Source: Rikenellaceae bacterium (GTDB taxonomy: Bacteria > Bacteroidota > Bacteroidia > Bacteroidales > UBA932). Taken from it: DNA of 22,737 nucleotides. The position numbers were made by a program, and so were the translations under genes. Shown in pieces: positions 7,686-16,175 of this stretch; the first letter of the stretch is position 1, and each line of letters begins with the position of its first letter. The notes beneath the pieces are model-generated. The model saw nothing but the letters and a program-made list of their open reading frames with translations, was not told the DNA's origin and did no database searches. The stretch is taken from assembly GCA_900767405.1 (NCBI GenBank), contig CAAFZB010000043.1, positions 1-22,737 of the forward strand. Reading direction: 5' to 3'.

Positions 7686-10297
7686 TAAAATTTAGCGAGC
7701 ATAGTCTCCAGCGCCTGTTCAAGTCCGGCGCTGTTTCTGCCTCCGGCTGTGGCCAGACCGTTCTGGCCGCCGCCACCGCCCTGGATGCATTTTGCCGCAT
7801 CTCTTATCTCGGCCCCGGCATTGCGCCCGGCCTTGACCAGGTCGTCTGAGAACATAAGCAGAAGCTGGGGCTTCGAGTCAATCTCGTAAGCTGCGGCAAT
7901 TGCAGTGTTCTTTGCCTCTTTCTGCAGAATGGAAGCGGCTTCGCGAAGCTCTGTAGCATTTTCTGCTTTCCTGATGACAATCAGGTTGATTCCGCCGACT
8001 GTCTGGGCGGTGGCCGCGAGCTTTTCTGCTGTCTGGCGGGCCTTCTGCTTTGCGAATTCCTCTGCCTGTTTCTTGTAGGAGGCATTTTCGGCCAGCAGTC
8101 TTTCGATTGCGGCGTTCAGGTCCTGAGGGTTGCCCAAAAGGCCTTTTGCACTCTTCAGGGTATCTTCTTCACTCTTGATGTGGGCAAGTGCGGGGGCTCC
8201 GCAGACTGCCTCGATTCTTCTTACTCCGGCGGCTACGGCGCTTTCGCCGACAATCTTGAAGACTCCAAGATTTCCTGTGAAGTCGGAGTGGCAACCGCCG
8301 CAAAGTTCGACGGAGTCTCCGAATTTTATGACTCTGACCCTCTCGCCGTATTTCTCTCCGAACAGAGCGATAGCTCCCATCTCCTGAGCCTCTTCCATAG
8401 AGGCTTCCCGGTTTTCTTCCCTGGGAGCGTTTGCCCGTATGAGTTCGTTAACCATCTGCTCGGTCTGCTGGATTTGCTCGTCACTCATTTTGGAGAAATG
8501 GGAGAAGTCGAAGCGCAGGTAGTCTGGTCCTACGAAAGAACCTTTCTGCTCGACGTGCTTGCCCAGGACTTCGCGCAGGGCGTGGTCCAGAAGGTGGGTG
8601 GCAGTATGGTTGTTGGTGATTCTGATGCGGCGCTGCTCGTCGACGTGGAGGGTGAAACGTCCGTTTGTAGTCTCGGGAATGCGCTCCGCGATGTGAATTA
8701 TAAGTTTATTCTCCTCGACCGTGTTGGTGATTGCGATTTTCTCTCCGCTTGCAGAAACGATATATCCGGTATCTCCAACCTGACCTCCCTTTTCTGCATA
8801 GAAAGGTGTGTAGTTGAATACCAGCTGGTACAGAGTCTTTCCTTTCTGTGAGACGGTACGGTAGCGGAGGAGCTTGATGTCCCGCAGTTCCGTAAAGGTA
8901 TAGCCCTTGAACTTGCACTCGCCGGGCAGGAGCTCGACCCAGTCTCCGAATTCGTTGGCTGTGGCGTTGCGCGCACGTTCCTTCTGCTTCTGGAGCTCTA
9001 CGTTGAAGCCCTCCATATCTACGGAGAAGCCGTTCTCCTCGGCAATGAGTACGGTAAGGTCTATGGGGAAACCGTAGGTGTCGTAAAGTGTGAACGCGTC
9101 GACGCCGCTGATGGTCTTGACGCCGGTAGCGTTCTTCATTCCTTCTTCCAGCAGCTTGATGCCTCGGTCAAGGGTCCTGAGGAATGCGATTTCCTCTTCA
9201 CGGATGACATTCTCTATAAGGTTCTGCTGGAGTGCTAGCTGGGGATAGGCCTCGCCCATATCCTCGACCATCTGGGGAACGAGTCTGCACAGGAAGGGAT
9301 CGTTGAGCCCCAGGAAAGTGAACCCGTACCTGACTGCACGACGGAGGATTCGGCGGATTACATAGCCGGCCTTCACGTTGGAAGGAAGCTGCCCGTCGCA
9401 GATACTGAATGAGATAGCGCGTATATGGTCTGCTATCACCCTCATTGCGATGTCGGTCTTTTCGCTCTCGCCGTATTTATGCCCGGAGATTTCCCCGATT
9501 CTGTTCAGGAGCCCGGAGAAAACGTCGGTGTCGTAGTTGCTGTGCTTGCCCTGAAGGACGCAGCACAGACGCTCGAATCCCATCCCGGTGTCGATGTTCC
9601 TGTTGGGAAGGGGTACCAGATGCCCGTCTGCCATTCTCTGGTATTGCATAAACACCAGATTCCAGATTTCTATGACGTGGGGGTCGCTCTTGTTCACGAG
9701 TTCGGCTCCGGTGAGCCCGCTCCTGAGTTTCTCTTCGGGGGTGCGTATGTCTATGTGGATCTCTGAGCAGGGACCGCAGGGACCGGTATCTCCCATTTCC
9801 CAGAAGTTGTCGTGCTTGTTGCCGAGGATTATATGGTCGGGAGCCATATGGCGGAGCCAGGCCTGCCTGGCTTCATCGTCCAGGGAAGTGCCGTCCTGCT
9901 CGCTGCCTTCGAACACTGTGGCGTAGAGCAGGCTCTTGTCTATCTTGTAAACCTCGGTAAGGAGTTCCCAGGCCATATCTATGGCCTTGTCTTTGAAATA
10001 GTCTCCGAAACTCCAGTTTCCCAGCATTTCGAACATCGTGTGGTGATAGGTGTCGTGGCCTACTTCTTCAAGGTCATTGTGCTTGCCGGACACACGAAGG
10101 CACTTCTGCGAGTCTGCGGCGCGGAAGAATTTTGGAGCGTCATTGCCAAGGAAGATATCCTTGAACTGGTTCATTCCCGCGTTTGTGAACATAAGCGTGG
10201 GATCGTTTTTTATAACCATAGGGGCCGAGGGTACGATGGTGTGTCCCTTAGCCTCGAAAAAATCCAGAAAGGTCTTGCGAATTTCTTTTGCAGTCAT
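7685..10297 (-). CDS. alaS: Alanyl-tRNA synthetase
   Basis: An 870-aa class II synthetase that charges tRNA-Ala and proofreads Ser/Gly mischarging; the length is standard. The ATG at 10297 gives the family N-terminus (MTAKEIRKTFLDFFEAKGH). The aminoacylation core is at about 1-250 with motif 2 around HHTMFEMLGNWSFGDYF (85-101). The editing domain carries the metal ligands His564 and His568 (HTATHLL), Cys666 and His670 (CGGCH). The C-terminal DHHA1-type domain has the Gly-rich GGGGGQNGLATAGG segment near residue 855. A longer in-frame extension to 10567 is rejected because it has no alanyl-tRNA synthetase similarity and runs through the divergent promoter and antisense to the M23 gene. It is the first gene of a four-gene minus-strand operon. 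Confidence 0.97.
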   Translation of the reverse strand: MTAKEIRKTFLDFFEAKGHTIVPSAPMVIKNDPTLMFTNAGMNQFKDIFLGNDAPKFFRAADSQKCLRVSGKHNDLEEVGHDTYHHTMFEMLGNWSFGDYFKDKAIDMAWELLTEVYKIDKSLLYATVFEGSEQDGTSLDDEARQAWLRHMAPDHIILGNKHDNFWEMGDTGPCGPCSEIHIDIRTPEEKLRSGLTGAELVNKSDPHVIEIWNLVFMQYQRMADGHLVPLPNRNIDTGMGFERLCCVLQGKHSNYDTDVFSGLLNRIGEISGHKYGESEKTDIAMRVIADHIRAISFSICDGQLPSNVKAGYVIRRILRRAVRYGFTFLGLNDPFLCRLVPQMVEDMGEAYPQLALQQNLIENVIREEEIAFLRTLDRGIKLLEEGMKNATGVKTISGVDAFTLYDTYGFPIDLTVLIAEENGFSVDMEGFNVELQKQKERARNATANEFGDWVELLPGECKFKGYTFTELRDIKLLRYRTVSQKGKTLYQLVFNYTPFYAEKGGQVGDTGYIVSASGEKIAITNTVEENKLIIHIAERIPETTNGRFTLHVDEQRRIRITNNHTATHLLDHALREVLGKHVEQKGSFVGPDYLRFDFSHFSKMSDEQIQQTEQMVNELIRANAPREENREASMEEAQEMGAIALFGEKYGERVRVIKFGDSVELCGGCHSDFTGNLGVFKIVGESAVAAGVRRIEAVCGAPALAHIKSEEDTLKSAKGLLGNPQDLNAAIERLLAENASYKKQAEEFAKQKARQTAEKLAATAQTVGGINLIVIRKAENATELREAASILQKEAKNTAIAAAYEIDSKPQLLLMFSDDLVKAGRNAGAEIRDAAKCIQGGGGGQNGLATAGGRNSAGLEQALETMLAKF

Positions 10298-10324
10298 ATG
10301 CTTATCCTCTATAATACAAGAATA

Positions 10325-10332
10325 CAAAAATA
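10325..10332 (-). promoter_or_regulatory. -7 promoter element for the alaS operon
   Basis: Read on the minus strand this is TATTTTTG, a match to the Bacteroidota -7 consensus TAnnTTTG, 27 nt upstream of the alaS ATG. I do not see a clear TTTG at the expected -33 spacing. It lies in the 73-bp divergent region shared with the M23 peptidase operon. Confidence 0.5.
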
Positions 10333-10355
10333 AGGCTTTTTCTGGTATTTTTAAG

Positions 10356-10363
10356 TATATTTG
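10356..10363 (+). promoter_or_regulatory. -7 promoter element for the M23 peptidase operon
   Basis: TATATTTG fits TAnnTTTG and lies 7 nt before the ATG at 10371, so the transcript would be nearly leaderless. The -33 region is poor. It faces away from the alaS element; the two -7 boxes are about 23 bp apart, so polymerases could interfere with each other. Confidence 0.45.
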
Positions 10364-10370
10364 TACGAAT

Positions 10371-11330
10371 ATGAACAAGCAAAAGAAAGGTGGCCGCATC
10401 CGGGAATTCATAGAATCGGAATTCAGGGAGCTTTCCGGCGGCGCTATTCTGCTAAGGAGCGGAATAGTGCTTGCCGTTTCTGTTGTGGCGGCCTTTGCCT
10501 TTGCATTGTTCTCGTCGGCGAATCCCAATATGGAACTGCCTAAGACGGCAGCCCTGCGCGCGGCCAATTCCCGTTGGAAAACCAGGATGGAGATGCTTGA
10601 GTACAGGATGGACCAATGCGAAGAGGTACTGCTCGCTATGGAAGACAGGAATGACGGGGTTTACAGGGAGATGTTCGGCCTTGGGAAGGCTCCTCAACCG
10701 GTCTATCCGTCGGAAGGGAAGTATTCGTCCCTTTACGGAACCGGCGTGCCGGCCGATGCGCTCAAGCTGCTTATGCGTATGGACAGCCTCTGCCTGAGGG
10801 TCGTGAACCAGAGCGAGGCGTTGGATCAGTCGGCTCCGTTCGCCAAGAGGGTGGGGGCGCTGGCCACGTCGATACCTTCCATCCCTCCCATAGTCCCCAG
10901 GAAAAACAGTTATGTGATTACAAGCCCGTTCGGGTCAAGAATCGATCCGGTTTACGGAGACGTCCGGTTCCATCACGGAGTGGATTTTTCCACCAGGCTT
11001 GGAAGCCCGGTTTACGCTACCGGGGATGGTTACGTCGAAATAGCTGAGCAGCAGTATTTTGGCTATGGCAATATGGTTATGGTCAATCACGGATACGGGT
11101 ATAAGACCCGATATGCTCATCTGAACAGGATGTTCGTGACTGCCGGGCAGACAGTTCACAGAGGCGAGCTCATAGGACTGGTGGGACGTACGGGAAAGGC
11201 TACGGGGACACATCTGCATTATGAAGTGTCGCAGCGTGGGAATTCGGTCGATCCGCTGAATTTTATGGACCTGTCTATGAGCGTGGAGGATTATAAGGAA
11301 ATGCTTTCGGCCAATACGCAGGGGAAATGA
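10371..11330 (+). CDS. Membrane-anchored M23 family metallopeptidase (first of tandem pair)
   Basis: A predicted 319-aa LytM-type endopeptidase that cuts peptidoglycan cross-links, or activates other hydrolases. One membrane anchor is visible at about 28-50, then a helical linker (60-160) and the M23 domain (about 180-300). The zinc site is complete: His201 and Asp205 (HHGVD) and His283 (HLHYE), with catalytic His250 (YAHL) and His281. The chosen ATG is the one that directly precedes the membrane anchor and follows the -7 box; a longer frame back to 10050 is antisense to alaS. Membrane-proximal residues 93-103 (DRNDGVYREMF) recur in the next gene and are typical of Bacteroidota M23 proteins. 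It overlaps the next gene by 4 nt (ATGA), so the two are translationally coupled. Confidence 0.92.
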   Translation: MNKQKKGGRIREFIESEFRELSGGAILLRSGIVLAVSVVAAFAFALFSSANPNMELPKTAALRAANSRWKTRMEMLEYRMDQCEEVLLAMEDRNDGVYREMFGLGKAPQPVYPSEGKYSSLYGTGVPADALKLLMRMDSLCLRVVNQSEALDQSAPFAKRVGALATSIPSIPPIVPRKNSYVITSPFGSRIDPVYGDVRFHHGVDFSTRLGSPVYATGDGYVEIAEQQYFGYGNMVMVNHGYGYKTRYAHLNRMFVTAGQTVHRGELIGLVGRTGKATGTHLHYEVSQRGNSVDPLNFMDLSMSVEDYKEMLSANTQGK

Positions 11331-12217
11331 AAAGGATGCTTGGGATAATAGCCGTTTATCTGGTTGCCATAGCGGGGATTTCCACTTTGGCTTATGGTGT
11401 CATATCCCTGGTGGTCAATACCGATGTGGAGCGTAGGCTCATAGAGCAGAACCGGCAGTACCGGCAGCTGTATCCCAAAATGGTAAAGAAGCAGCAGCTC
11501 CTCCAGGAAGCCATTGCTGCGCTGCAATACAAGGATGAGGGAATCTATAATGAGATATTCCAGAGCCCGGCTCCGGTTCTCGACCCTGCCGGGAATCTGG
11601 ACCTGAACAGCCTGAACGACACTATCCCGGAGCATCAGATAGAGATGGACGTGTATTCCAGGTCTGTCGCACTGTCAGACAGGGCCGGAGCGGTGGAAAG
11701 GAACTTCGAGAAGATATTCTATGCGCTGGCCGACCGGAACACGGCGGTCCCTCCTATGATAAGCCCTGTCAAGGGAATAGGCTATGCCCAGATAGGGGCT
11801 TCGGTAGGCGTGAAATCCAACCCTTCCTACAAAACCAGCGTACTGCACAAGGGACTCGACATAATTGCATCCCAGGGAACGCCTGTCCTGGCGACGGCGC
11901 CGGGAGTGGTGGTTACGATAAGGCACTCGTCCAAGGGGGATGGAAATGAGGTGGAGATTCTACATAAAGGACTGTATCTCACCTGCTATGCGCACTTGGC
12001 CTCGGTATATGTCAGACTTGGGCAGGCAGTGAAGGCCGGCAGTGTGATAGGTTCGGTGGGGATGACAGGGATTTCGTTTGCTCCACACCTTCATTACGAG
12101 GTACACAGGGATGGGAAAATCATAGATCCTGCAAACTGTCTGTTTGCGTCTTTCCCGCCTTATGATTATACCAACGTCCTGTATATGGCGACGAATACTC
12201 AGCAATCAATGGATTAA
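11327..12217 (+). CDS. Membrane-anchored M23 family metallopeptidase (second of tandem pair)
   Basis: A 296-aa homologue of the preceding gene. It has an N-terminal membrane anchor (about 6-30), a coiled linker (35-75), a DEGIYNEIF segment (70-78) that mirrors the first copy, and an M23 domain (about 145-275). All zinc-site residues are present: His174 and Asp178 (HKGLD), His223 (YAHL), His254 and His256 (HLHYE), so the enzyme is predicted active, unlike degenerate LytM regulators of the EnvC type. The sequence between the two copies is otherwise clearly diverged, so any duplication is old. Its start shares the ATGA of the upstream stop. A MerR-type regulator gene follows after 6 nt. Confidence 0.9.
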   Translation: MKRMLGIIAVYLVAIAGISTLAYGVISLVVNTDVERRLIEQNRQYRQLYPKMVKKQQLLQEAIAALQYKDEGIYNEIFQSPAPVLDPAGNLDLNSLNDTIPEHQIEMDVYSRSVALSDRAGAVERNFEKIFYALADRNTAVPPMISPVKGIGYAQIGASVGVKSNPSYKTSVLHKGLDIIASQGTPVLATAPGVVVTIRHSSKGDGNEVEILHKGLYLTCYAHLASVYVRLGQAVKAGSVIGSVGMTGISFAPHLHYEVHRDGKIIDPANCLFASFPPYDYTNVLYMATNTQQSMD

Positions 12218-12223
12218 CGATAT

Positions 12224-12541
12224 ATGGAAAAACTGTACTATTCTATCGGCGAGGTGGCCGGAATCCTGGATGAGAACGTTTCTGCAATCCGTTTCTGGTC
12301 AAATTCTTTTGCAGACTACGTGAAACCGCACCGAAATGCAAAGGGAAACAGGCAGTACACGGCTGCCGACATCGAGGTTTTCAAGAGAATCAAGCATTTG
12401 CTCAAGGTTGAGGCCCTTACCATCGAAGGTGCGGCCAAAAAACTTGCGGGTGACACTGCAAAAGTGGACAATTCGGTGAAGGCTTTGGAATCACTCAGGC
12501 AAATTCGCGAGCAACTCGTTGAAATAAAGAAAAGTTTGTAA
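12224..12541 (+). CDS. Small MerR-family transcriptional regulator
   Basis: A 105-aa protein with a MerR winged helix-turn-helix in the first about 70 residues (YYSIGEVAGILDENVSAIRFW, then RQYTAADIEVFKRIK) and a short helical tail (80-105) that could form the usual antiparallel dimer coil. There is no effector or metal-binding domain, so what it senses is unknown. Because it is the third gene of the M23 unit, it may control cell-wall remodelling or its own operon; this is inference from position. Confidence 0.85.
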   Translation: MEKLYYSIGEVAGILDENVSAIRFWSNSFADYVKPHRNAKGNRQYTAADIEVFKRIKHLLKVEALTIEGAAKKLAGDTAKVDNSVKALESLRQIREQLVEIKKSL

Positions 12542-12549
12542 AAAATTAT

Positions 12550-12557
12550 TATCTTTG
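12550..12557 (+). promoter_or_regulatory. -7 promoter element upstream of the zinc-ribbon/dnaB/rnf unit
   Basis: TATCTTTG matches TAnnTTTG in the only gap of more than 60 bp in the right half of the window, 48 nt upstream of the ATG at 12606. A TTTG exists at 12535-12538 but at the wrong spacing (11 nt), so the -33 element is not convincing. This is the only visible promoter ahead of dnaB and the rnf operon. Confidence 0.5.
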
Positions 12558-12605
12558 TAGTTCGCGCGTTTGTGCGGCAGAAAAGAAATAATTCAAATCA
12601 AAAAT

Positions 12606-13421
12606 ATGGCAACAACCAAGAAAATCAAGAAAGTTGAGATTCCTATCGACCAGAAGGAAACCTTCGTGTCCCTTCAGAAGAATTTCGGAGAATCCGGTTT
12701 GAGCGTAGAGGAGAAACTCCAGACGCTCTATGAACTTCAGGAAGCTGACAATGCTATCGAGAAGATTATGCAGTTTCGAGGAGAACTCCCGGCAGAAGTG
12801 GCGGCCATCGAAGATGAAATCGCAACTCTCGAGTCAAAGTGCGCCCGTCTGGAAGAGACTATCAGCGGGTATGAACAGACAATAGAATCGGCCCAGAAAG
12901 ATATTGTCGACTACGATTCAGACATAGACAAGTATCAGAAGCAGCTGGCTAACATAGCCAACAGCCGCGAGTTCGATTCAATCAACAAGGAGCTCGAAAA
13001 CCTCAATCTTCTGCGTCTTATCGCAGAAAAGAATATCCGCGAGTCAAAGGTCGCCATCCAGGACCGCAAGTCCGACATAGACAATATCAGCGGAAAGATA
13101 GAGCAGAAGAAACTTGACCTTGAAGTCAAGAAAGAGGAGCTTTCGACCATTGTCGAATCTACAGCCGAAGAAGAGAAGGTGCTTTCTGCAAAGAGGGCTG
13201 CCTGCGCCATCAAGATTGACGAGCGTACCCTTATTGCCTATGAGAGAATACGCACGAGCGTACACAATCACCTTGCTGTTGTTCCCGTTTATGAGCAGAG
13301 CTGTGGAGGATGCTTCAACGCAATCACTCCCCAGCGTCTTCTGGACATCGCTTCCGGCAAGAAACTCGTGATTTGCGAGCACTGTGGAAGAATTCTGGTT
13401 CACCCCGCGGTAAAGAAATAA
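12606..13421 (+). CDS. Coiled-coil protein with C-terminal C4 zinc ribbon
   Basis: A 271-aa protein. Residues about 45-195 are strongly charged, heptad-like helix, a long coiled coil. The end carries a four-cysteine zinc ribbon: C233-x2-C236 and C257-x2-C260 (the zf-RING_7/DUF164 type). Its molecular role is not established; homologues occur widely in bacteria, often near Nif3-like or replication genes. The ATG at 12606 is chosen over an upstream in-frame ATG at 12570 because it follows an A/T-rich leader and leaves room for the promoter at 12550. dnaB begins 6 nt after its stop. Confidence 0.85.
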   Translation: MATTKKIKKVEIPIDQKETFVSLQKNFGESGLSVEEKLQTLYELQEADNAIEKIMQFRGELPAEVAAIEDEIATLESKCARLEETISGYEQTIESAQKDIVDYDSDIDKYQKQLANIANSREFDSINKELENLNLLRLIAEKNIRESKVAIQDRKSDIDNISGKIEQKKLDLEVKKEELSTIVESTAEEEKVLSAKRAACAIKIDERTLIAYERIRTSVHNHLAVVPVYEQSCGGCFNAITPQRLLDIASGKKLVICEHCGRILVHPAVKK

Positions 13422-13427
13422 GGAAAT

Positions 13428-14924
13428 ATGCCGGAGACAAAATCCCGCAATACCAAAAAGACCCCGCAGGTCAACCTCGAGGCATTAGGGCTTGAGATGG
13501 GCAATAAACCCCCTCAGGCTCTTGATGTTGAAAGGGCGGTTCTTGGAGCGATGCTCCTTGAGCCCTCCTGCGTGGATATGGTCGTAGAGGAACTCAGCCC
13601 CGAGTGTTACTATGACCCCCGCCATCGTACCATCTATGAGGCGATGCTGGAGCTTGTCGCCGCGCACAACCCTATAGACATAGTGACTGTAAGCGCCCGC
13701 CTTGTTGCCCTTGGCAAGCTGGAAGAGGTGGGAGGTCCGGTAATGCTTACCGACCTTTCGGAGAACGTAGGTTCTGCGGCTCACGTCGAATTCTATGTCA
13801 AGATCCTGAAGCAGAAAGCTATCCAGAGAGACCTTATCCTGGCGTCCCACGAGATTATCCACGATTCCTACGACGAATCCATAGACGTGGACAAACTTGT
13901 GGACTCTGCCCAGAGCAAGATTTACAGGGCGATAGACAATAACGTAAAGAAAGACGTTCAGGAAATAGGTTCCATCATAAACGAAGCGATGGCTTCCATC
14001 CAGGAAATGCAGACTTCGACTGGTGTCAACGGGGTTCCGTCGGGCTTTTCCAAGCTGGACAAGATTACGATGGGATGGCAGAAGTCGGACCTCATAATCC
14101 TGGCGGCACGTCCTTCTGTGGGAAAGACAGCCTTCGCTCTCAACCTTGCCCGCAATGCCTCCGTAGACCACAATATGCCGGTTGCATTCTTCTCTCTTGA
14201 AATGTCCAACATACAGCTTGCGAAACGTCTTATGACTACAGAGACCGGGCTCAGTGCAGACAAGATCAAGGGAGGTGTCAAGCTCGAGGCTTATGAGTGG
14301 CAGCAGATGGAATATAAGCTCAAGGGGTTGTCCAAGGCGCCTCTCTATATAGACGATACCCCGAGCCTGCCCGTTACCGAGTTCCGCACAAAAGTCAAGG
14401 CTTTGGTGAAGAACAAGGGCGTAAGGCTGGTTATCGTGGACTATCTTCAGCTTATGCAGAGCCCTTCGGACCTCAAGAATGGAATGAGGGAGCAGGAAGT
14501 GGCTGCAATCTCAAGGAACCTCAAGGCTACCGCGAAGGAACTCAATGTCCCCATTATAGCGCTTTCGCAGCTGTCCCGCCAGGCGGTGCAGCGTACCGGA
14601 GGCTCTGGAAAGCCTCAGTTGAGCGACCTTCGCGAATCGGGTTCAATAGAGCAGGATGCCGATATGGTTCTGTTTATCCACAGGCCCGATTACATTGGCC
14701 TGAGCGAGGATCCCGCAGACAAGGAAAAGACCCAGATAATCATAGCCAAGCACCGTAACGGTGAGACTGGTGAAATTGAAATGTTGTTCAAGGGCGAAAA
14801 AGTCAGGTTTGTCGAGGTTGAGGATACACTGGCGGCTCACGCAATGGGCGATGTGGTTCCTTTTGCCGGCAATGACAGCAGTGACGACCCTTTTGATTCG
14901 TTAGGACCGGCAAATGAATTCTGA
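13428..14924 (+). CDS. dnaB: Replicative DNA helicase DnaB
   Basis: The 498-aa hexameric helicase that unwinds DNA at the replication fork. The N-terminal DnaB domain lies at about 28-130 (PPQALDVERAVLGAMLL), a linker helix to about 190, and the RecA-like ATPase at about 200-475. Walker A is ARPSVGKTA (227-235), Walker B is LVIVDYLQLM (334-343), and the late AKHRNGETG segment contains the family arginine region. There is no intein: the usual insertion sites at Walker A and at the DYLQL block are intact. The acidic end (SSDDPFDSL) may be an interaction tail. Its last 11 nt overlap rseC, so expression of the redox operon appears tied to a replication gene. Confidence 0.97.
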   Translation: MPETKSRNTKKTPQVNLEALGLEMGNKPPQALDVERAVLGAMLLEPSCVDMVVEELSPECYYDPRHRTIYEAMLELVAAHNPIDIVTVSARLVALGKLEEVGGPVMLTDLSENVGSAAHVEFYVKILKQKAIQRDLILASHEIIHDSYDESIDVDKLVDSAQSKIYRAIDNNVKKDVQEIGSIINEAMASIQEMQTSTGVNGVPSGFSKLDKITMGWQKSDLIILAARPSVGKTAFALNLARNASVDHNMPVAFFSLEMSNIQLAKRLMTTETGLSADKIKGGVKLEAYEWQQMEYKLKGLSKAPLYIDDTPSLPVTEFRTKVKALVKNKGVRLVIVDYLQLMQSPSDLKNGMREQEVAAISRNLKATAKELNVPIIALSQLSRQAVQRTGGSGKPQLSDLRESGSIEQDADMVLFIHRPDYIGLSEDPADKEKTQIIIAKHRNGETGEIEMLFKGEKVRFVEVEDTLAAHAMGDVVPFAGNDSSDDPFDSLGPANEF

Positions 14925-15330
14925 CAAGATAGCGCACGAAGGCAGGATAGTAGCGATAGACCCGCAACTGACGACCGTTGAGATAATCTCGGAGTCGGCC
15001 TGCTCTGCCTGCCACGCAAAAGGCCTGTGCTCTTTGGGAGAATCGAAAAAGAAAATAGTCGAGGTCCCTACGACTGTCGGTAACTGGACAGTGGGGCAGG
15101 AAGTTGTTGTTTTCCTGTGCAGGACTATGGGACTGAAGGCGGTTGCAGTGTCTTACGCTGCGCCGCTGTTTGTTTTGCTGGCCGTTCTTCTGGGCTGTAT
15201 GGCTCTTGGCGTGGGTGAACTTCTCTCGGGATTGCTCTCCATAGGAGGAATAGCGCTGTATTATATCATACTCTGGTTTTTCCGGGGTAAACTCAAGAAT
15301 GAAATAAAGTTTTACATAGAAGAGAAATGA
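14914..15330 (+). CDS. rseC: RseC/RsxC-associated SoxR-reducing family membrane protein
   Basis: A 138-aa inner-membrane protein of the RseC/MucC family. The N-terminal part has the cysteine signature C30-C33-C39 (CSACHAKGLC) that could hold a redox centre, and two membrane helices follow (about 76-97 and 104-124). In E. coli RseC works with the Rsx complex in reducing SoxR; in Bacteroidales it commonly precedes rnfB, as here, and is probably an assembly or maintenance factor of Rnf (inference). The start lies inside the dnaB end (11-nt overlap); the stop shares ATGA with rnfB. Confidence 0.88.
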   Translation: MNSDKIAHEGRIVAIDPQLTTVEIISESACSACHAKGLCSLGESKKKIVEVPTTVGNWTVGQEVVVFLCRTMGLKAVAVSYAAPLFVLLAVLLGCMALGVGELLSGLLSIGGIALYYIILWFFRGKLKNEIKFYIEEK

Positions 15331-16175
15331 CTAGTATTATTATCTGGACTGTTGTTGTGCTGGCGGGCCTGGGCCTCGTTCTCTCTCTGCTTCTGTTCTT
15401 TGTTGCGAAAAAGTTCAAAGTCGAAGAGGATCCGCGCATTGACGAGATAGAGAAGGTGATGCCCGGAGCAAACTGCGGCGGATGCGGTTATGCAGGATGC
15501 AGGGCGTTTGCCGACACTGCCGTCAAGGCCCCCAATCTTGACAAGCATTATTGCCCGGTGGGAGGGAATGAGGTGATGAAGAAAGTTGCCGCTATCCTGG
15601 GCTATGAGGTAAAGGAGAAAGCTCCGCAGGTAGCCGTCGTAAGGTGTAACGGAAATTGTGAGAACAGACCTCGCACCAATGAGTATGACGGAACAGCATC
15701 CTGCAAGGTCAAAGCCGCCCTGTACAGCGGAGACACCGGTTGTCCTTTCGGCTGCCTCGGTTGCGGGGATTGTGTCGGGGCTTGCAACTTCGGAGCCCTC
15801 TCGATGGATCCGGCAACAGGCCTTCCCGTCGTGGACGAAAGCAAATGCACAGCCTGCGGCGCTTGTACGAAGGCTTGCCCCAAGGGAATTATCGAGCTTC
15901 GCAACAAGGGACCTCGGGGAATGCGGGTGTTCGTATCCTGTGTAAACAAAGATAAGGGCGGAGTGGCACGCAAGGCCTGCACCGCCGCCTGCATAGGATG
16001 TGGCAAATGTGCCAAAGTCTGCGCCCAGGAGGCGATAACCGTGGAGAACAATCTGGCATACATAGATTTCACAAAGTGCAAACTGTGCAAGAAGTGTGTC
16101 GCCGAATGTCCTACAGGCGCTATTCACGCAGTCAATTTCCCTGTTCTTGCCAAAAAGGAGGTAAACAATGAGTAA
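15327..16175 (+). CDS. rnfB: Electron transport complex subunit RnfB
   Basis: The 282-aa ferredoxin-like entry subunit of the Rnf ion-translocating ferredoxin:NAD+ oxidoreductase. It has an N-terminal membrane anchor (about 3-27), then the Fe-S domain with C50, C53, C58 and C76 (NCGGCGYAGC ... YCPVGG), then cysteine-rich ferredoxin modules at C139-C153, C174-C184, C222-C232 and C251-C261. This is the long, multi-cluster form. Strand order after it is C-D-G-E-A, the usual Rnf order. Its final codons (AAT GAG TAA) contain the rnfC start, with an 8-nt overlap. Confidence 0.95.
   Translation: MTSIIIWTVVVLAGLGLVLSLLLFFVAKKFKVEEDPRIDEIEKVMPGANCGGCGYAGCRAFADTAVKAPNLDKHYCPVGGNEVMKKVAAILGYEVKEKAPQVAVVRCNGNCENRPRTNEYDGTASCKVKAALYSGDTGCPFGCLGCGDCVGACNFGALSMDPATGLPVVDESKCTACGACTKACPKGIIELRNKGPRGMRVFVSCVNKDKGGVARKACTAACIGCGKCAKVCAQEAITVENNLAYIDFTKCKLCKKCVAECPTGAIHAVNFPVLAKKEVNNE
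16155..16161 (+). promoter_or_regulatory. Strong Shine-Dalgarno site of rnfC
   Basis: AAGGAGG lies 6 nt before the rnfC ATG, inside the rnfB coding end. Such a site is uncommon in Bacteroidota. It fixes the rnfC start and matches the arrangement at rnfE. Confidence 0.75.

Noticed and set aside
10050..10370. 107-residue N-terminal extension of the first M23 peptidase
   Set aside because: It lies antisense to alaS and upstream of the -7 element; the membrane anchor follows the ATG at 10371.
10298..10567. 90-residue N-terminal extension of AlaS
   Set aside because: It is antisense to the M23 gene, crosses the divergent promoters, and the family N-terminus starts at 10297.
13428..14924. Possible intein in dnaB
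   Set aside because: Length is normal and the Walker A and DYLQL blocks are uninterrupted.
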